From Trematomus loennbergii (taxonomy: Eukaryota; Chordata; Actinopteri; Perciformes; Nototheniidae), in the NCBI GenBank assembly GCA_012861695.1, contig JAAOOA010000028.1, positions 12,378,470 to 12,442,469 of the forward strand: a stretch of 64,000 nucleotides of DNA, given 5' to 3'. The position numbers and the translations under genes were made by a program. Shown here piece by piece: positions 13,399 to 28,245 of the stretch. The notes under the pieces were generated by a model. The model searched no databases. It saw only the letters and a program-made list of their open reading frames with translations, and had not been told where the DNA came from. How positions within the stretch are numbered: position 1 is the stretch's first letter; the number at the start of each line of letters is the position of its first letter.

Positions 13399-14678
13399 AG
13401 GGCCACTTTGGTTGTCGTCTGGGTGTTGTAGGATGCTAATGAAGTTGCCAGGCTATTTGATAAGCACGGCTGTCTATTGTTAGCTCAGTCTGGTTTGCTC
13501 AGAGAGGCCTTGCTGGGTGTAGACTTGGACAAGAGCTCCTTCATCATGCTGCAGTCACAGCAGAGTATCAGACAGGCAGATAGACAGGCAGGCAGAGTAA
13601 AGTCAGACCTCCCGTGCTGAAAGTGTGATTGTGTTGTCTGGAAGCCTTTTTCTCCCCACATCTCTGCTTTCTGTGACATTTCTTCTCTGAGTGACACAGT
13701 TGGTTTCAGGCTCTCCAGCGTGGTGCCTGTCTTTGTTTCTCTCCAGATTGATGGAAGCTTTGTACCGGGAAATCATAGAGAGCGCTGTGTTTTACGGCAC
13801 ATATTCAAATGCCGAAGTACAACTGTAGCCGCTGTGATTCCTGTGAAATCTAACTTGAAAAACGTTAATGTCTTTGTGGAAATTTTTTTTTCTCAAGGAT
13901 TAATCTGGTGAAACATTATATTCGACTCATATCAATGAATCCCATAAAAGACCATCACCAACAATTCAAGTGTTTTAAAAACAGGCACCAAAGTATTTTC
14001 CCTACACTGTTTGAAAGACAAATATAAATGTTAATATGACCCCCGTTTTTCACAATGTGCATGGGCTAAATGTTTATTTTGAGTCAATTCATACACCGTC
14101 CTTATAGTATAAGAACCAATGGGATGGTAGAAAATGAAACAATTAATATGTTAACTATTTTTCGAAGATTTTAATCTTTAGAATGAACTAATGGAATTGA
14201 GGCTGAATGCCACAAAGCGAAGCAGAAAACAAGTAATGCATAATTTAATGAGATTAAGAAAAACGTACAATAATTACAGCCTCATATTTTAAACGTACAG
14301 TATTTAAACAGTTGCATTTTGCCAGGGGGAAGGCAGCTGTGTCTTTTATTCCTGTCATAAGATCATATCCAGTGTCTTGAACAGGAATCGTGCGTGCAAA
14401 CAATTTATTTTGGACATCTCCTGCAGGTGCAAAGAGCTGCATGCGTAAAGGTGTATCACTTATGGTGTCCCTTTAAGAGGGAAAGCATTACCTCATCAGG
14501 AGCGGTGTAAAGGAAGGAAGTGGGTGAATGGGTGAAGGAGCGCAGTGCTAACTCTCTCCACTCCTTTATGCCTGTGGGTGCAGGCTTCATTAGCTCTACA
14601 GAAAGGGACAGCTCCCTCCCCGTCCCCTCAATAGACCCATAGACCTGTCTCACTGGCACAGGCTCGGCTCAGTGGGGA

Positions 14679-14842
<164 letters not shown>

Positions 14843-15086
14843 AACCATTCACACAGTACCAGGCCTCATAGTTTCTCACTCATGCCTAAAGGAAGTCTTG
14901 CATTGACACTTTTTTTAGGTCTCACATCTCTCTCCCACTCTCTTTGTCCCTCGCTCTCTTGTTTTCTCGCTCATGCTTTCCACTATTCTCCATTTCACAA
15001 TTTTTCCTCATTGTGTTTCCTCTCTCAGTCGCTTCATCGTTTTGAGTCTCAGATCTCTCACACAACTAGACGCTCAGTCAAGGACC

Positions 15087-15136
15087 GTATGCTGTACAGA
15101 CCTCTGACTGCTGTACAGACCTCTGACTGCTGTACT
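15087..15136 (+). repeat. 20-bp tandem duplication
   Basis: The unit GCTGTACAGACCTCTGACT occurs twice in direct succession and a third copy begins (GCTGTAC, then diverges). This is a recent small duplication in non-coding sequence. Confidence 0.8.
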
Positions 15137-16381
15137 CTGGTCGCTCTTGACTTACGTAACTTCACATAAATCTTTCCTGTATAATTACAATTACAAAACC
15201 TAAATATGGGATTTAAAGGCTTGACAACTCAATGTGTTAGAATAAGTCCCACCTTCAAATTGAGTTAGCGTTATTTAAGCTACCCTTTTTTCAAAATAAA
15301 CAAATAACTGTAACAGCCTTCTCAATTATTACTTCACAGGACTTTGACAGTAAACTCCAAAATCTCACAACATGCAGTGGTTTAAAGTCAGAATTGTTTT
15401 GATAACTGAGGACAATTTTACATGCTTTTTCTCCCAGTAGCTTCTCTCATAAATAGTATTTCACATCAATCTCTATTTTATATGAAGGGGCTCTTTATCC
15501 AAAGTGAGATTGTTTCAAACACAAGTGATTTTCTTGTAACCATCAACATCTGATAAAAAAACCCATTTACATGGTAAGGTAGTTCTCTACACATGCCATG
15601 TATTTGTTAAGGATCTGCCATTTAAATGTGATGGACAGAACAAATTCGTTTTAGCTTTGTATTTAAAACCAGTTCTGATGGTCTGACAGCATAAAAGCAG
15701 TCAGTATACGCTAAAGTATATAAAAAACAGTGATGCCATACAGAAGACCTGCTATGCCGCCTCTGTTTCCCCATCAGGCACTGTGCGAGGGCAGCTGCCT
15801 ACTCGGGGTCCTCGTCTAGTGAGGGGGGAGGAGACACAAATATAGGCAAACGTGCAGGAAGGTGGCGGGCTAGCAGCAGAGATGATTAGCATGGGCAGCC
15901 GCCATCGCGTGCTCTGCTCATTGTTGCAGCGCTGCATTAATGAACCCACGGTGCATCCGACAATCTGTCCATCACACACACTCACATGTACGTACACACT
16001 CACATATGCTTCCACTGTCTGCACATACAAAGGTAGAACAAAGTGAGCCTTTTATTGAGTCAGTACAGTCATTTTTTTTATAATCAAGTGAGGATACCCA
16101 TCATATCTGCGGGTGATTAGTTATTCTTTTAATTATTATTTCCAGTCGAGTCCGGGTCATATCTCTGGGGTTTAAAACTCGGGTGAAAGTAGAGTGAGTA
16201 AAAGTTTTCTTATACCCGGAGAGAAATGCAAGCTTTGAGTCAGAAATAGAAACCTTGATAGTGAAAAGGAGAGAGAGGCTGACAGAGCAGGAGGAATGAG
16301 AGTACAACACTGTGGCCTGGTTTGCGGTTCCAGAGGGATAGAGACACTTTCCCCTGCAAAACGAGATAGGATGAGCCCTTT

Positions 16382-16383
<2 letters not shown>

Positions 16384-16435
<52 letters not shown>

Positions 16436-16444
16436 CCACACACA

Positions 16445-16517
<73 letters not shown>
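16384..16517. repeat. (CA)n microsatellite
   Basis: CA array interrupted by AACCAC and ACCAC near 16434 and 16450, ending in a short AT run. Confidence 0.97.
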
Positions 16518-16523
<6 letters not shown>

Positions 16524-16850
16524 CATACGCGCAGACCTTGTTCCCTCCTTCTAAGTGAGCCAGGACTAGATTCATGCGGCTTTGTTGTCGAGGCAGCAGG
16601 AAAATGTATTGCCCCAGATTCAAGCAAAAACCTGCTTCACACATGCAGCCGTTACCACACTTTAACTGAATTCAACTCAAATGTTAACGATAAGTTCATC
16701 CTTTTTCCCTTTTCTGCATCACTTCATATCGCAAACATCCAGTAAGCTGCGTGTGTGTATACATGTGTATGTAACAGACAGCCGGACCTCTGACCTCGTC
16801 CTGCTGGGAAGCTTTCATTCCCATAGGCTGGGGGGGCTGTGGTCGTCTCT

Positions 16851-16932
16851 GCACGCACGCACGCACACACGCACGCACGCGCACACACACACACACGCAC
16901 ACACACACACGCACACACACACACACGCACAC
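16851..16932. repeat. (CA)n / (GCAC)n microsatellite
   Basis: Mixed array of GCAC tetranucleotides and CA dinucleotides. Confidence 0.93.
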
Positions 16933-18556
16933 TGTTGGCTCTATTGGTATAGCTGTCGCTCGGCCACCCATTCAGGCTCAGTCACGGCCACTTAGGAGCG
17001 CAGCAGACTCAGGGATTCAGACGAGCTGTGATCCAATGACATGTATTTATAATGAGGGGGCTGCGGGGACGTCTTTGTTGGACGGACACAATGTCAGCAT
17101 AAGAGTGTGTGTGCAGGGGGGGCTACCGGACTTTAACACCCCCTCACAAACCCTTCCACATGGATACAAATGCAAGCTTTTTTCTGCGTCTCTTTACACC
17201 TCTCTTACTTCGCCAAGTCTTTCACACACTTTCTCTGTCTTGCCTTCTTGATCCGTGGAAAAAAAAGATTTAGCTCGTTACCATGAGAATATCATCCGAA
17301 CACTGACCTTGTCAAGTGGAAGAGAGGAAGAATTGGTAGAAAGTCTGTTCTCTATACCGAAAAAACTGTTAAAGCAGGAGTGTTTTGGGACAAGTTAAAG
17401 ACCCGTCAAAGCAGTTTTTTTCTTTTTTCGTTTTTTGAGTCACTGCTGATAAATAGAAAACGTATGTCGTGTGTGATTCCGTTCTCTTATTGCTGACTAC
17501 TAGATGACACAGGATTTGAATATTGTCCTGTCAAATCCATCAATGTTTTATAATGAACTTTTAAAGTACCCCTAAACCCAAGCCAAGACTTTATACAAAT
17601 TAGAACATGTCAAATACACCACACAAACACAGTCTATTCACCAATGTATTTCTAACTATCCCCCCTTATCATGTGACTAGCACAGATACTAAGTATGCAA
17701 ACAACATTTACATCATGTTTTTTTTAATATTGTAATAAAAGGCAAGATAGCGGAAAATGATTGATGAATAACGCACAGAGAAATCTTGTAATTGTTATGG
17801 AGCATCTCACTGTGTGTGTGTTTTCAGTATTTTCCCATAACCTTTTGAAGCTGCTTTAGGGTTAGGCCCTATGTGACGTAGTACCGAGGAGGCAGAGATG
17901 AAATGATGAGCGAAGTCATGTTTGGAAATGGTCCATTCACGTCCTCTGACCTCCTGTGTCTTTCTCTGGCTCATATTCATATTTCTGAGCATATGATATA
18001 TTATGCTGTAACATCATTTTTGAGGGTCACAATAATTCTAGTAAGGCTATACCACCTTTACCCCCTCAGTCCTTTTGTATTGAAATAGGAGTCAAAATGT
18101 ATGCATTTAACAATATTCCTGTCTTTGAAAGATACTCAAGAGTGTGTGTGTGGTGTGGAGACAGAACTGCCTATATTAGAGGGGCTTTTTGGGCCAGCGT
18201 GGGCCAGAGGAGCCCTGGAGAGCCCTTCAGGCTCGGGAAGGCCCCTCATAATTACCCCATGTCTGAATGTCTGCAATCTGCAGTCCAGCTCTGATCTCCT
18301 CAATCATAACTAAACCTCCACTTCACAACCCACACACATCTTCTCTCTCCATCAGGCTGTACTGTGGGAGCAATAATAGAAGTAAGAAACTGGCATTTTG
18401 TAAACCTATAAACCTGAAGTCATTTGAATTAATAGAAGTCAAAAGATTTTCCTTTATTATCATGATTAAAGTCTGGACAAATTAGGATTAAATCCTGTAT
18501 CTCTGCTGTGGGATCCTTATCTAGTTCAGTCATGACGTTGCAAAACCAGACAGCAG

Positions 18557-18723
<167 letters not shown>

Positions 18724-19228
18724 TTTCCCCCGGGCGTAATTGTGGGGTTCCCTGCTGACTATATGTGTCCTCTCGCCGCTCCAGACTTTAGAGGTCAGAG
18801 GTGTTGGAGTGCAGACTCAAACACAGACAGATATTGGTAGTCATGAGCAGGGAGCCCCCCCCATCTCTCTGCTCCCCTTTAAACACACTTTTTTCTATTT
18901 TAGTCCAAAACTGCTGTGTCAGACCTGTGACGTGACACATACTCATGATTTATTCACTGTGAAACTCTGCTGTATCTTGGAGGGTTTCACTCGCATTTAG
19001 GTCCCTGGCTTTATAAATGTGATATTTTGCTATTTTTCAATTTTGTCTTTCTATTTATTAATTTTCTTTGTCTTCTTGTCTTTCTGCAGATTGCTGATGA
19101 TGGGAAATGATTGGCTGAACAACTTTTGACACAAAGAAAAGGATTTCTAATTGGACTGGACCAACATTAACTTTTTTGAAGCTTTTGACACTAAACATGT
19201 TGTAGTCGACACTAATTACAGCCTCTGA

Positions 19229-19253
19229 AAACACACACACACATAAACAGACA

Positions 19254-19290
<37 letters not shown>
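19229..19290. repeat. (CA)n microsatellite
   Basis: CA array with an ATAAACAGACAG interruption near 19243. Confidence 0.95.
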
Positions 19291-19292
<2 letters not shown>

Positions 19293-20678
19293 CAAGGAAA
19301 GACTTGTTTTTTTGGGGTGGGGGGGTTTCACCAGCTGTACCTTGAAATGTGTTTTCTAATGTAAAATAGGAAGTTTGTATTGTTGGTAAATATTTAATAT
19401 ATATTCAAATGTCCGATCATTTATTTTTCTCAATATATATAAGACATATGTCAATATATAATGATGTTAATTTAAGTAGAATTTTCATCAATATTATTAA
19501 ATTATTTTGTGACTGTTTGAATAAATAAGTCCAGGTTTAACTGCTATCATTGATCCATCTATGCGCTCATTGAAAGTGTTTTTTAGTTGTTTTTGTTTTT
19601 TTAATGTTGTTTTACAATAAATAAGAAGGATCATTCCATATGTCGAGGTTGCGTCAGTTTATAAATGACCCTGATGTGTTTTCCTCATGCAAAACTTTGT
19701 GTGTGTATATTGTGTAAATATATATGTATTAAATAAAGACAGAATTTACTTTTGCATTTTTTCCAGTGAATTTATTAAATATGTTTTCAGTAAAAACTCT
19801 TAACTTTGCAAAAAATGCACTCACATTAAGGTTAATCAAGCAGGACACATTGTTGTCACTGTTTATTTTATACATTCACATGAAATGCTTCTTTTAAATT
19901 AACGTAGGTCTGGCAGTGTCATTTTATATTGGAAACTGTAAAAGGGGATTATTTTTAATTACGTAAAATCAAACATAGATTTAGCCTTTGATACATCAAA
20001 CATTTCTCTTTCGATTTTTCTGTTACAGCATTTTCTCAATATTTTGTTCCTTTAATATATAAAGATAAATAATGATCTATTAGCCCAGAGGCCCAACAGA
20101 AGCTAGCTATAGCTGAACTGTAGGCCGGACTCGGAGGAGGAGGCTAATTACTGAAGCTTTAATATTAAATAGACTATTATATGATAGGCATAACTATAGT
20201 AAAACTGCTGTATTTTAACTTTTTTACTTCACGTTTTCTTTTCAATTCTGAGTTTTTTTTAATCTAAAACAAATGCAGCATTTATTTGAAGCTTCATTTG
20301 AGGAACAGATTCAGGCCTACATGAAATCGCAGGCCTCGACTACAGTGCATAGATTTTATTCTTTGTATTTTCATTATTAAATATAGATTGCATATAAAAA
20401 AAAAAGAAGAAACTACAATCTGGTTTTAAAGCTTTCACTTCAAATGATAAAACCTAACCTGGCAACAAGCCTCTTGTTTAGAGAAAGATGTACTTTGTGT
20501 CATCATCAAAATATCCTGTGTATGTTTGAATCAAGCTGAAGTAAGTTCACACATAGATTTTTAACAAATGTAACCGCTTTCCACTATGTTTAGCAATAGA
20601 AAATATGTTACTAAGAATAGGCCTATATTTGAACACTAATTAAATGAAATGGGTGTTTTGCTGCTTTTATTTCAGTGG

Positions 20679-21958
<1,280 letters not shown>

Positions 21959-22145
21959 TTAAAGCTCCCATGTCATGCTTTTCCGGTTATTACCCGTCCC
22001 CTTGTGTGTTATGAAGGTTTTTATGCATGTAAACGGTGTGCAGAGTCAAAACCCTCAAAGTACACCCTGTAGCGAGTAAAACTCTAACACAGAAAATACC
22101 TCCCCAAAACGCCTCGTTGGAGATACGTCACTGCCCATTTGATTC

Positions 22146-22181
22146 TTCCGGGTACCGCATGATGTCATGCGGTACCCGGAA
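22146..22181. repeat. Perfect 17-bp-arm inverted repeat (hairpin)
   Basis: TTCCGGGTACCGCATGA, a 2-base spacer TG, then the exact reverse complement. The right arm is shared with the related element at 44429-45253, but the left arm is not, so the palindrome arose in this copy or its sublineage. Confidence 0.9.
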
Positions 22182-23163
22182 CGAAATGGACCAATCCCGA
22201 AGAGCTATGGCCACACCAGCAGCGGCGGGTTCCTCCTCCAGAGGTTCGAAGAACCGGCATTTCACAGACGAAAGCTTCCAAAACATTGCCCAGTTTGAGG
22301 CCGGATATGCACAGCTTGTTTGGACCGTTGGAGCAGGGGAAGATCTGGGTATACAACCTGTAAGTTTGCATTGTTATTTGTGTATTTATCAAACAAGACT
22401 GTTTAAATGTGTAAACTGTGTTGGACTGCTAAGCCATTGACACAGTGCTAACTGTGCTAACTAAGTTGCTAGAGTTTCCATATATCAACTCTAATATCAG
22501 CAGATGGCCTTGCATACATGTATCTCATAGCAGGAGAATGTCTGCATTCACACACACGGAATACTCATACAGTATACTGTACTGTGATTTACCGTACATT
22601 GTGACCGTACATATACTGCATGTAGCTAACGAGGCTAGCTGTATGCTAGCGCAAACAATGTATTCATGCAAGTTACATTGTATGGTAGCAGAATACCCGT
22701 ATGCGATTACAATTATAAACACGTTATTGCTAGCCTAATATGAACCACTAGCTTTTGTTCATAGTAGTTTTATTACACTGCATTATAGTTGCCTTTCCTC
22801 CAAGCTAACGTTCATATCGTGTTAGCTACCAAGGTAAACAAAGCTAGGTTAGCATATTAGCAGGCAAGCTGTTCATTACACAACTACTACTAACGAATCT
22901 AAAACAACTTAGTTTCTCTAATATTTTGTGATTTGCATTTGATTTCGTCCAGCCAGATCCTGGCGGACAATCCATGACGTGCTAAAAGGCACTTCTACTA
23001 CTACTGAGGCGTCGTGCTAAAAGGCACCGCAGCACCGGCTGTGCGCAGCAAGATGCGAGGAGGAGGAATGGATGATATACAGTGTATATATGTATATTTA
23101 TGTTCATTTTGTACATTTCTAAAAATAAAGTTTAATGGAAATACTTAGTAGGCCTATCCTTTC

Positions 23164-23654
23164 TGTTAAGGAATAATTCTTCTAGATATCTAACCTTTTA
23201 CTCTGACATGTGTTATTTCCTTTAAGGAAAGGCCTTGGTGCCATATGTGTTGTTGTCCCCAGTGTGAGACCGGTCAACTTGACTGGCACGTAGGGTAATT
23301 GTTGTGAGAACACTGAGGCACTTCTTTATCGGTGTTTGTGGGCTCTCGGATGTGAAATCCTTGAGGCCATGAGCGTGGACGCAGATGATTCAGTGTTTAG
23401 TCTACTCCTTCAGAGATGTTGATTTCTCTCTGTGAACCTGTTAAAAGGTCTAGCATAGAGAGAGGCTCTTCAGAATTGACGTGGCAACTCTACCGTGTGG
23501 TCAGAACCTCTGACTCTTTGATTTGTGATGTGAATCCTCCGGCCGAATACTCTGAATAAACCCATCAGTGTTTGACATCAAAGCTCCAACTCTCACCGTG
23601 TCTCCTTCCTGAGTCGGTGACTCCATGCATTACTACACAGAAGTTTCCTCCACA
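23164..23654 (+). repeat. 5' LTR
   Basis: 491 bases, TG...CA ends, with an AATAAA polyadenylation signal at 23555-23560. It is nearly identical to the 3' LTR. Confidence 0.93.
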
Positions 23655-23657
23655 AAT

Positions 23658-23675
23658 TGGCGTTGTCGGCAGGAT
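23658..23675 (+). other. Primer binding site (tRNA-Ser-like)
   Basis: TGGCGTTGTCGGCAGGAT begins three bases after the 5' LTR. Its complement ends in ...CGCCA and agrees with the acceptor and T-stem end of vertebrate tRNA-Ser (AGA type) except for about one base. The tRNA sequence is from memory, so the isoacceptor call is tentative. Confidence 0.65.
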
Positions 23676-24369
23676 ACCAACAGATCTTCAGAGACTGGTA
23701 AGTGTGATTTCAAATCTACATTTGGACATTGCCTTACCAGAATCTGTGATTGACGGTATCCTAAAATTATCTGTGAAGCTAAGCGGCTGCGTTTCGTTTT
23801 GGTTAATGAACATTTGGGGCTAGTAACCCCAGGGGATCATCCAGGGACTCTGTCTTGGCTGGTTCCCTCTGTGTGTGCTGCTCGGGACGTATGTGCGTGC
23901 AGCATACACGGAGATGTTTAAAAAGACCTTAATGAGGGCAGCAGTAAAGTGGAACTTCTGTGTGAAATCAAAATAGAGATTTGTAATGAACAAATCGCCG
24001 AGATTCCGGGGGTTTCAGCGGCCAACACTAGCAGTTAACTAAAGCAGCCAGAGATATTACCCCCAGCGCCTCTAAAAAAAACACGGCTCCAGCTGCTGGC
24101 TCCGGGGAATGTGTGTCAAATACCTCCCCGTATCTGCATGAGCTGGTGAAGTGAACTCAGAGGGAGAAAATCACAGCTTTTGTCTATAACTTTAACTCAC
24201 ACCACCGCCGTCTCTATTAAAAACGAGACTGTTTAAAAGCACTCTCGTGGCTTGTGGCCGTTTACGATGTGCTGGCAGGTGCGAGGTGCGTGCATTACCT
24301 GATGCGACAGGCTCCCTACATTGCTGGAGGAGCTGGTGTCGGTCCGGGGTGCATACATAAAATTATAGG

Positions 24370-24856
24370 CTAATTGATCATGGGTGGGCAGTGGTATGCA
24401 AGTGTAGAGCAAAACTGTGTTTCATCGTTGGGATGACATGATGGGAGGTGTATAGGCTGGTCGAGTAGGACTACAGTTAACTGTGTGGTTTCGGATAGAA
24501 AGGGTAGAGGAAAAAAGTCTATGTGCTCCAGATCGGGGGGGCATAGCACCACTAGAGCAGGGATAGTGGGGTCGCAAGAGGATAAGCTAGTTATTGCTCT
24601 TGGACGGTCTTCAGGCACCGATCTAAGGACTTGTATACAAGGGTGGAGGTACGAGTCAAGGTACCCCACTGGGTTCCCATTGGGAGAGATCATAATAGTC
24701 CCTACCCCCTCTGAAACCTCTTTAATCCGGACTAAATTGAGCTGGATGAACTTTGCTGTCGCACTGGTGTTTATTACGAGTTCATCATGTTTGTTGTCTG
24801 ATTGCAGGTCTATTTTTTGTCTAACCGCCGTCTTGTGCATGTTTTGTAACAACTAA
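24370..24856. other. Overlapping open frames inside the LTR element
   Basis: A 160-codon frame on the minus strand (24370-24852) overlaps a 123-codon frame on the plus strand (24485-24856). Neither shows a retroviral motif that I recognise, such as a zinc knuckle, protease triad, polymerase YXDD or integrase DDE. The minus-strand frame has the more protein-like composition (many Pro, Ser, Leu and His, few odd runs). It could be antisense coding, captured host sequence or chance. No function is proposed. Confidence 0.25.
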
Positions 24857-27800
24857 TAATGAATCAGTCCATAGCCAGGGTAAAATAAACTAAGCTTTAG
24901 TTAACTCACCAAAAGTAAATGACTTGAGAAAGATAAATAATATATAGTGTTTTGCAAAATTCTGGTAGTATAGATGTGCTGCAAAATGAAAATAAATAGC
25001 AAAAGAGTGTTTTATGTCCTGCATCTGAGTGTGCAGAGGAAATGTAAACAAGAAGCACACTGTTCAGGGTGTGCGCTGTAGGTGTAAGAAGATAAGATTA
25101 TATTACTTTAAGAATACATTCTTAAATTGTATTGCTGGTATGTTAAGATATGTTTGTGACCTTTTATAAACCCTATGCCCCGTCCTGCACCCTGAGACCC
25201 TCAGAGGCATCACTGCTGGTCGTAAAAACCTGCCTGAGGAGGTCAGGGTGGCAAAATCTGTCTGCTGTTTTAGGTCAATGTTGTATTATTTGTTTCATTT
25301 ATTCTTAAATCTATGTATTGTATGGTAATAATGAAAAAAACGTAATGTATTGAACACATTCCGAAACAAAGCTGATAAGACAGAACTTGACTCAGACATA
25401 ATACAAATTATTGTTGAAACCTTTTGCGCTGTTGCTGCAAAATGGAAACTTTGTTGATTATCTGTTCCAACTGGCCACTGGATTCAGATAATTAATATAA
25501 GTTGAAGTTTAATTACAGTTTTAAATATAGTTTAACATTCTTTATTAAACTGCTTCAAATGATTTCTCGTATCAACCAATTGGTCTCCATAGACATTACT
25601 AAAATTTAATAGTTGTTAAACTACTGACAAGTTTTCTGAAACCGAGCTTATGAACAAAAGAGTAAAGGTCGCTGGTTAAGCCAGGATCAATATATTTGTT
25701 GACGTTTTCATTACAGTGTGCATAATAAATGTGTTAAATGAATTGAGCAATTCTTTAAAAAGTATAATGTTGCAATCTCTTTACAATAAGTAATTACAGT
25801 TAACAAAGAAGTAGAGGTTGTTTTCCAAGGGCCTCTCCTTCACAGCCCTACACTTTAAATCATGAGACTTTCAAATCATAACAGACAGAGATCGGTATCA
25901 CTTTGTGTTGCAAGCCAAATCCATGTAAAGGTTCTACTTGAGCCCAATTTAAATACCATAAAGAAAGTATTGAACCCAGCTCAAGCTAAATGTCAAATGT
26001 ATTTAATTAATGCAAGTGTTTTGATTTATTTAAAATGTTCTAATCTCAGCTTCTTTCGAGTTCAGTCTAAGCAACAAATTGTTTCTCATAACATTCTCAC
26101 TGCTGTCCCAAATGTTTTAACCTTGGGCAGACAAGCTGTTCACACACACACACACACACACCCACACACTTTGGATAAGTAGTCACCTTATCCACATTGT
26201 AAATTGTTGCCTTCTTTAAAGTTATTAGTAATTTAAGATTAATTATTAAATTAAATGTGGTACATAAGATAAAATAAATAAAATAACTTGACTTGATCAT
26301 TTTGTTCACAACATTAGACCTGTCCTCTAATCTCTACTAGAATAAGATAAGTGTGCATGTTTGGATGTTTTAACACTCCTGTAATGTACCTAATCTTGAT
26401 ATCTTTTCATTACAGAGCTGGGAAAATGGTGTATTGATTAGATTCTGATCCGTGCAAGTCCAATTTTGACTGACTTTAGTTCTAATGTTAATGTTAATTT
26501 GACTTCAACCCATAAGTAATTATTTAAATTAACTCTAAATGTCACATGATGATGGATTAGTGTTCCACATTTCTTCCACTAATTTGTTTTACAATTAGGC
26601 CAAAGGTAAAGAGAGACATTGATGACCTTGTGTCCCTTTTGTTAGTACGTGGTTCCATTTTGTCTATGGCCTTGGACGGCTTCACTAAAAGTCACCCAGT
26701 TCTGCCCTGCTGCAGTCCGGCTGAGTGCAGTCACAGAGATGCTATGGCTGCTCTACATGACATTAATGGTCTGGTCTGAATGGACACCATTTCCTGCTCC
26801 CAGAGAGAATGACACTCCTCAAACTGAACATTACAGCCGTTGATACTGTCTCACATGGGTCTGCTCCCCCCCACTGAGCCATGAACTGAAAGCATGACAT
26901 CTGCTATGAACACTTGGAAGCCTCCCTGTCACACCAGCACCAACCCTTGGGTCAGTCAGATGAGACTAACGGCTTCACTTAGGGCATTTGGTTCAGATAC
27001 ATGACTCTCGTTACCGCAGAGTGGGTTGTTTTTAAGGCTATTCATACTGCTATGCAGAGGATGCCTGTAAGTTGGCGAGCTGGTAAAAGCCCCTACTATT
27101 GTTTCAAATAGGCCTAATGTCAGGGGTCTCTTAATGTCTAGTTCTACATGTATTCACATTATATAGACAATGTTTCCACCTGGTAAAACTAAAGGCTGCA
27201 CAAAACTCAGGCTACAATACAACCATTATGTTCTGCTCTAACGATTCAATATATAGATTCTACATCAAAACAATTAGCTTTTATTGTTTCCAATGATAAC
27301 GTCACCTTAAGTGGAGGAATGCAAACCTGTTTTCAAATGTAAGGTTTTGATTTTGTTTGACATTTCTCAGTAATGACACCCTCAGACACCCAATATCATT
27401 CATGCTATGCCTTCAGTAATAACTCAGATGTTAAAGGGATGAAACTTTTCCTCCCAAATCAGATATGCTTTGTTTTTCAACAAATGTATCAATTTCCTGC
27501 ATAATATATGTTTATCACAATGGTTTTTGTAAGCTGCACACAGGTGATACTGAGTCTTCTCGATTAATAGATTATAAACTATACCATGCTTAAATAGACT
27601 CCTAAGTTATTATTTCATATGTACCATATGTAAGAAAAGGGAGGGAAGAGTCAATTATATTGAGTAATTGATTTTATATTGGGTAATTTATTTCTCAAAC
27701 CTATGTTTTATGGAAGAGACAAAATATTTCTGATAAACTAATATTTATCAAAAGGTAAATGGTGAATTAATATACATTTAGAATCATTGAGAAGGGGTTA

Positions 27801-28149
27801 TATCCACAGGGACAAGCTCACCTTTAACTTACAATAACATGTCTCTGCTATGGACTGATGAGTATATGATTCTTGCATGTTCAATGACTAACACAAACCT
27901 TCAAAATGATAATGTGCATGTGTCAGGAAGGCTCCCAAATAATTCTGAGGGGCCTATCCTATTTTTGTAATTAAATGATAATGTGCTAATCCATTACTTT
28001 GAGTTGTCTTCACTCAGAAAAACATCCCTATCAGGTGTTAACCCAATAACTAGGACAGCTCTCAAGGCCAAGGGTCAGAGAGAGAGGGTCACACTCTCCG
28101 GGTGCAGAGAGCACCCCCAGCCACGTGCAAGGAAGCACGAGGTCGTTCG

Positions 28150-28245
28150 AGATGGGATGCTTCTCTTCACCTTTCTGATAAGATGGGATGCTTCTCTTCA
28201 CCTTTCTGCTAGAGGGGGTTCTTCTCTTCATCTTTCTGCTCGGTG
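28150..28245 (+). repeat. Tandem repeat of about 32 bp, three copies
   Basis: A unit containing CTTCTCTTCACCTTTCTG recurs three times (about 28160, 28191 and 28222), the last diverged. It lies in the interior of the LTR element. Confidence 0.75.

Noticed and set aside
18784..18829. Exon-like segment after CCGCTCCAG
   Set aside because: No donor in phase and no recognisable protein; probably chance.
19091..19127. A possible last exon (acceptor TTTCTGCAG, then a short frame ending at TGA, with AATAAA 600 bases later)
   Set aside because: The 12-codon frame is too short to identify and no upstream exon joins it convincingly.
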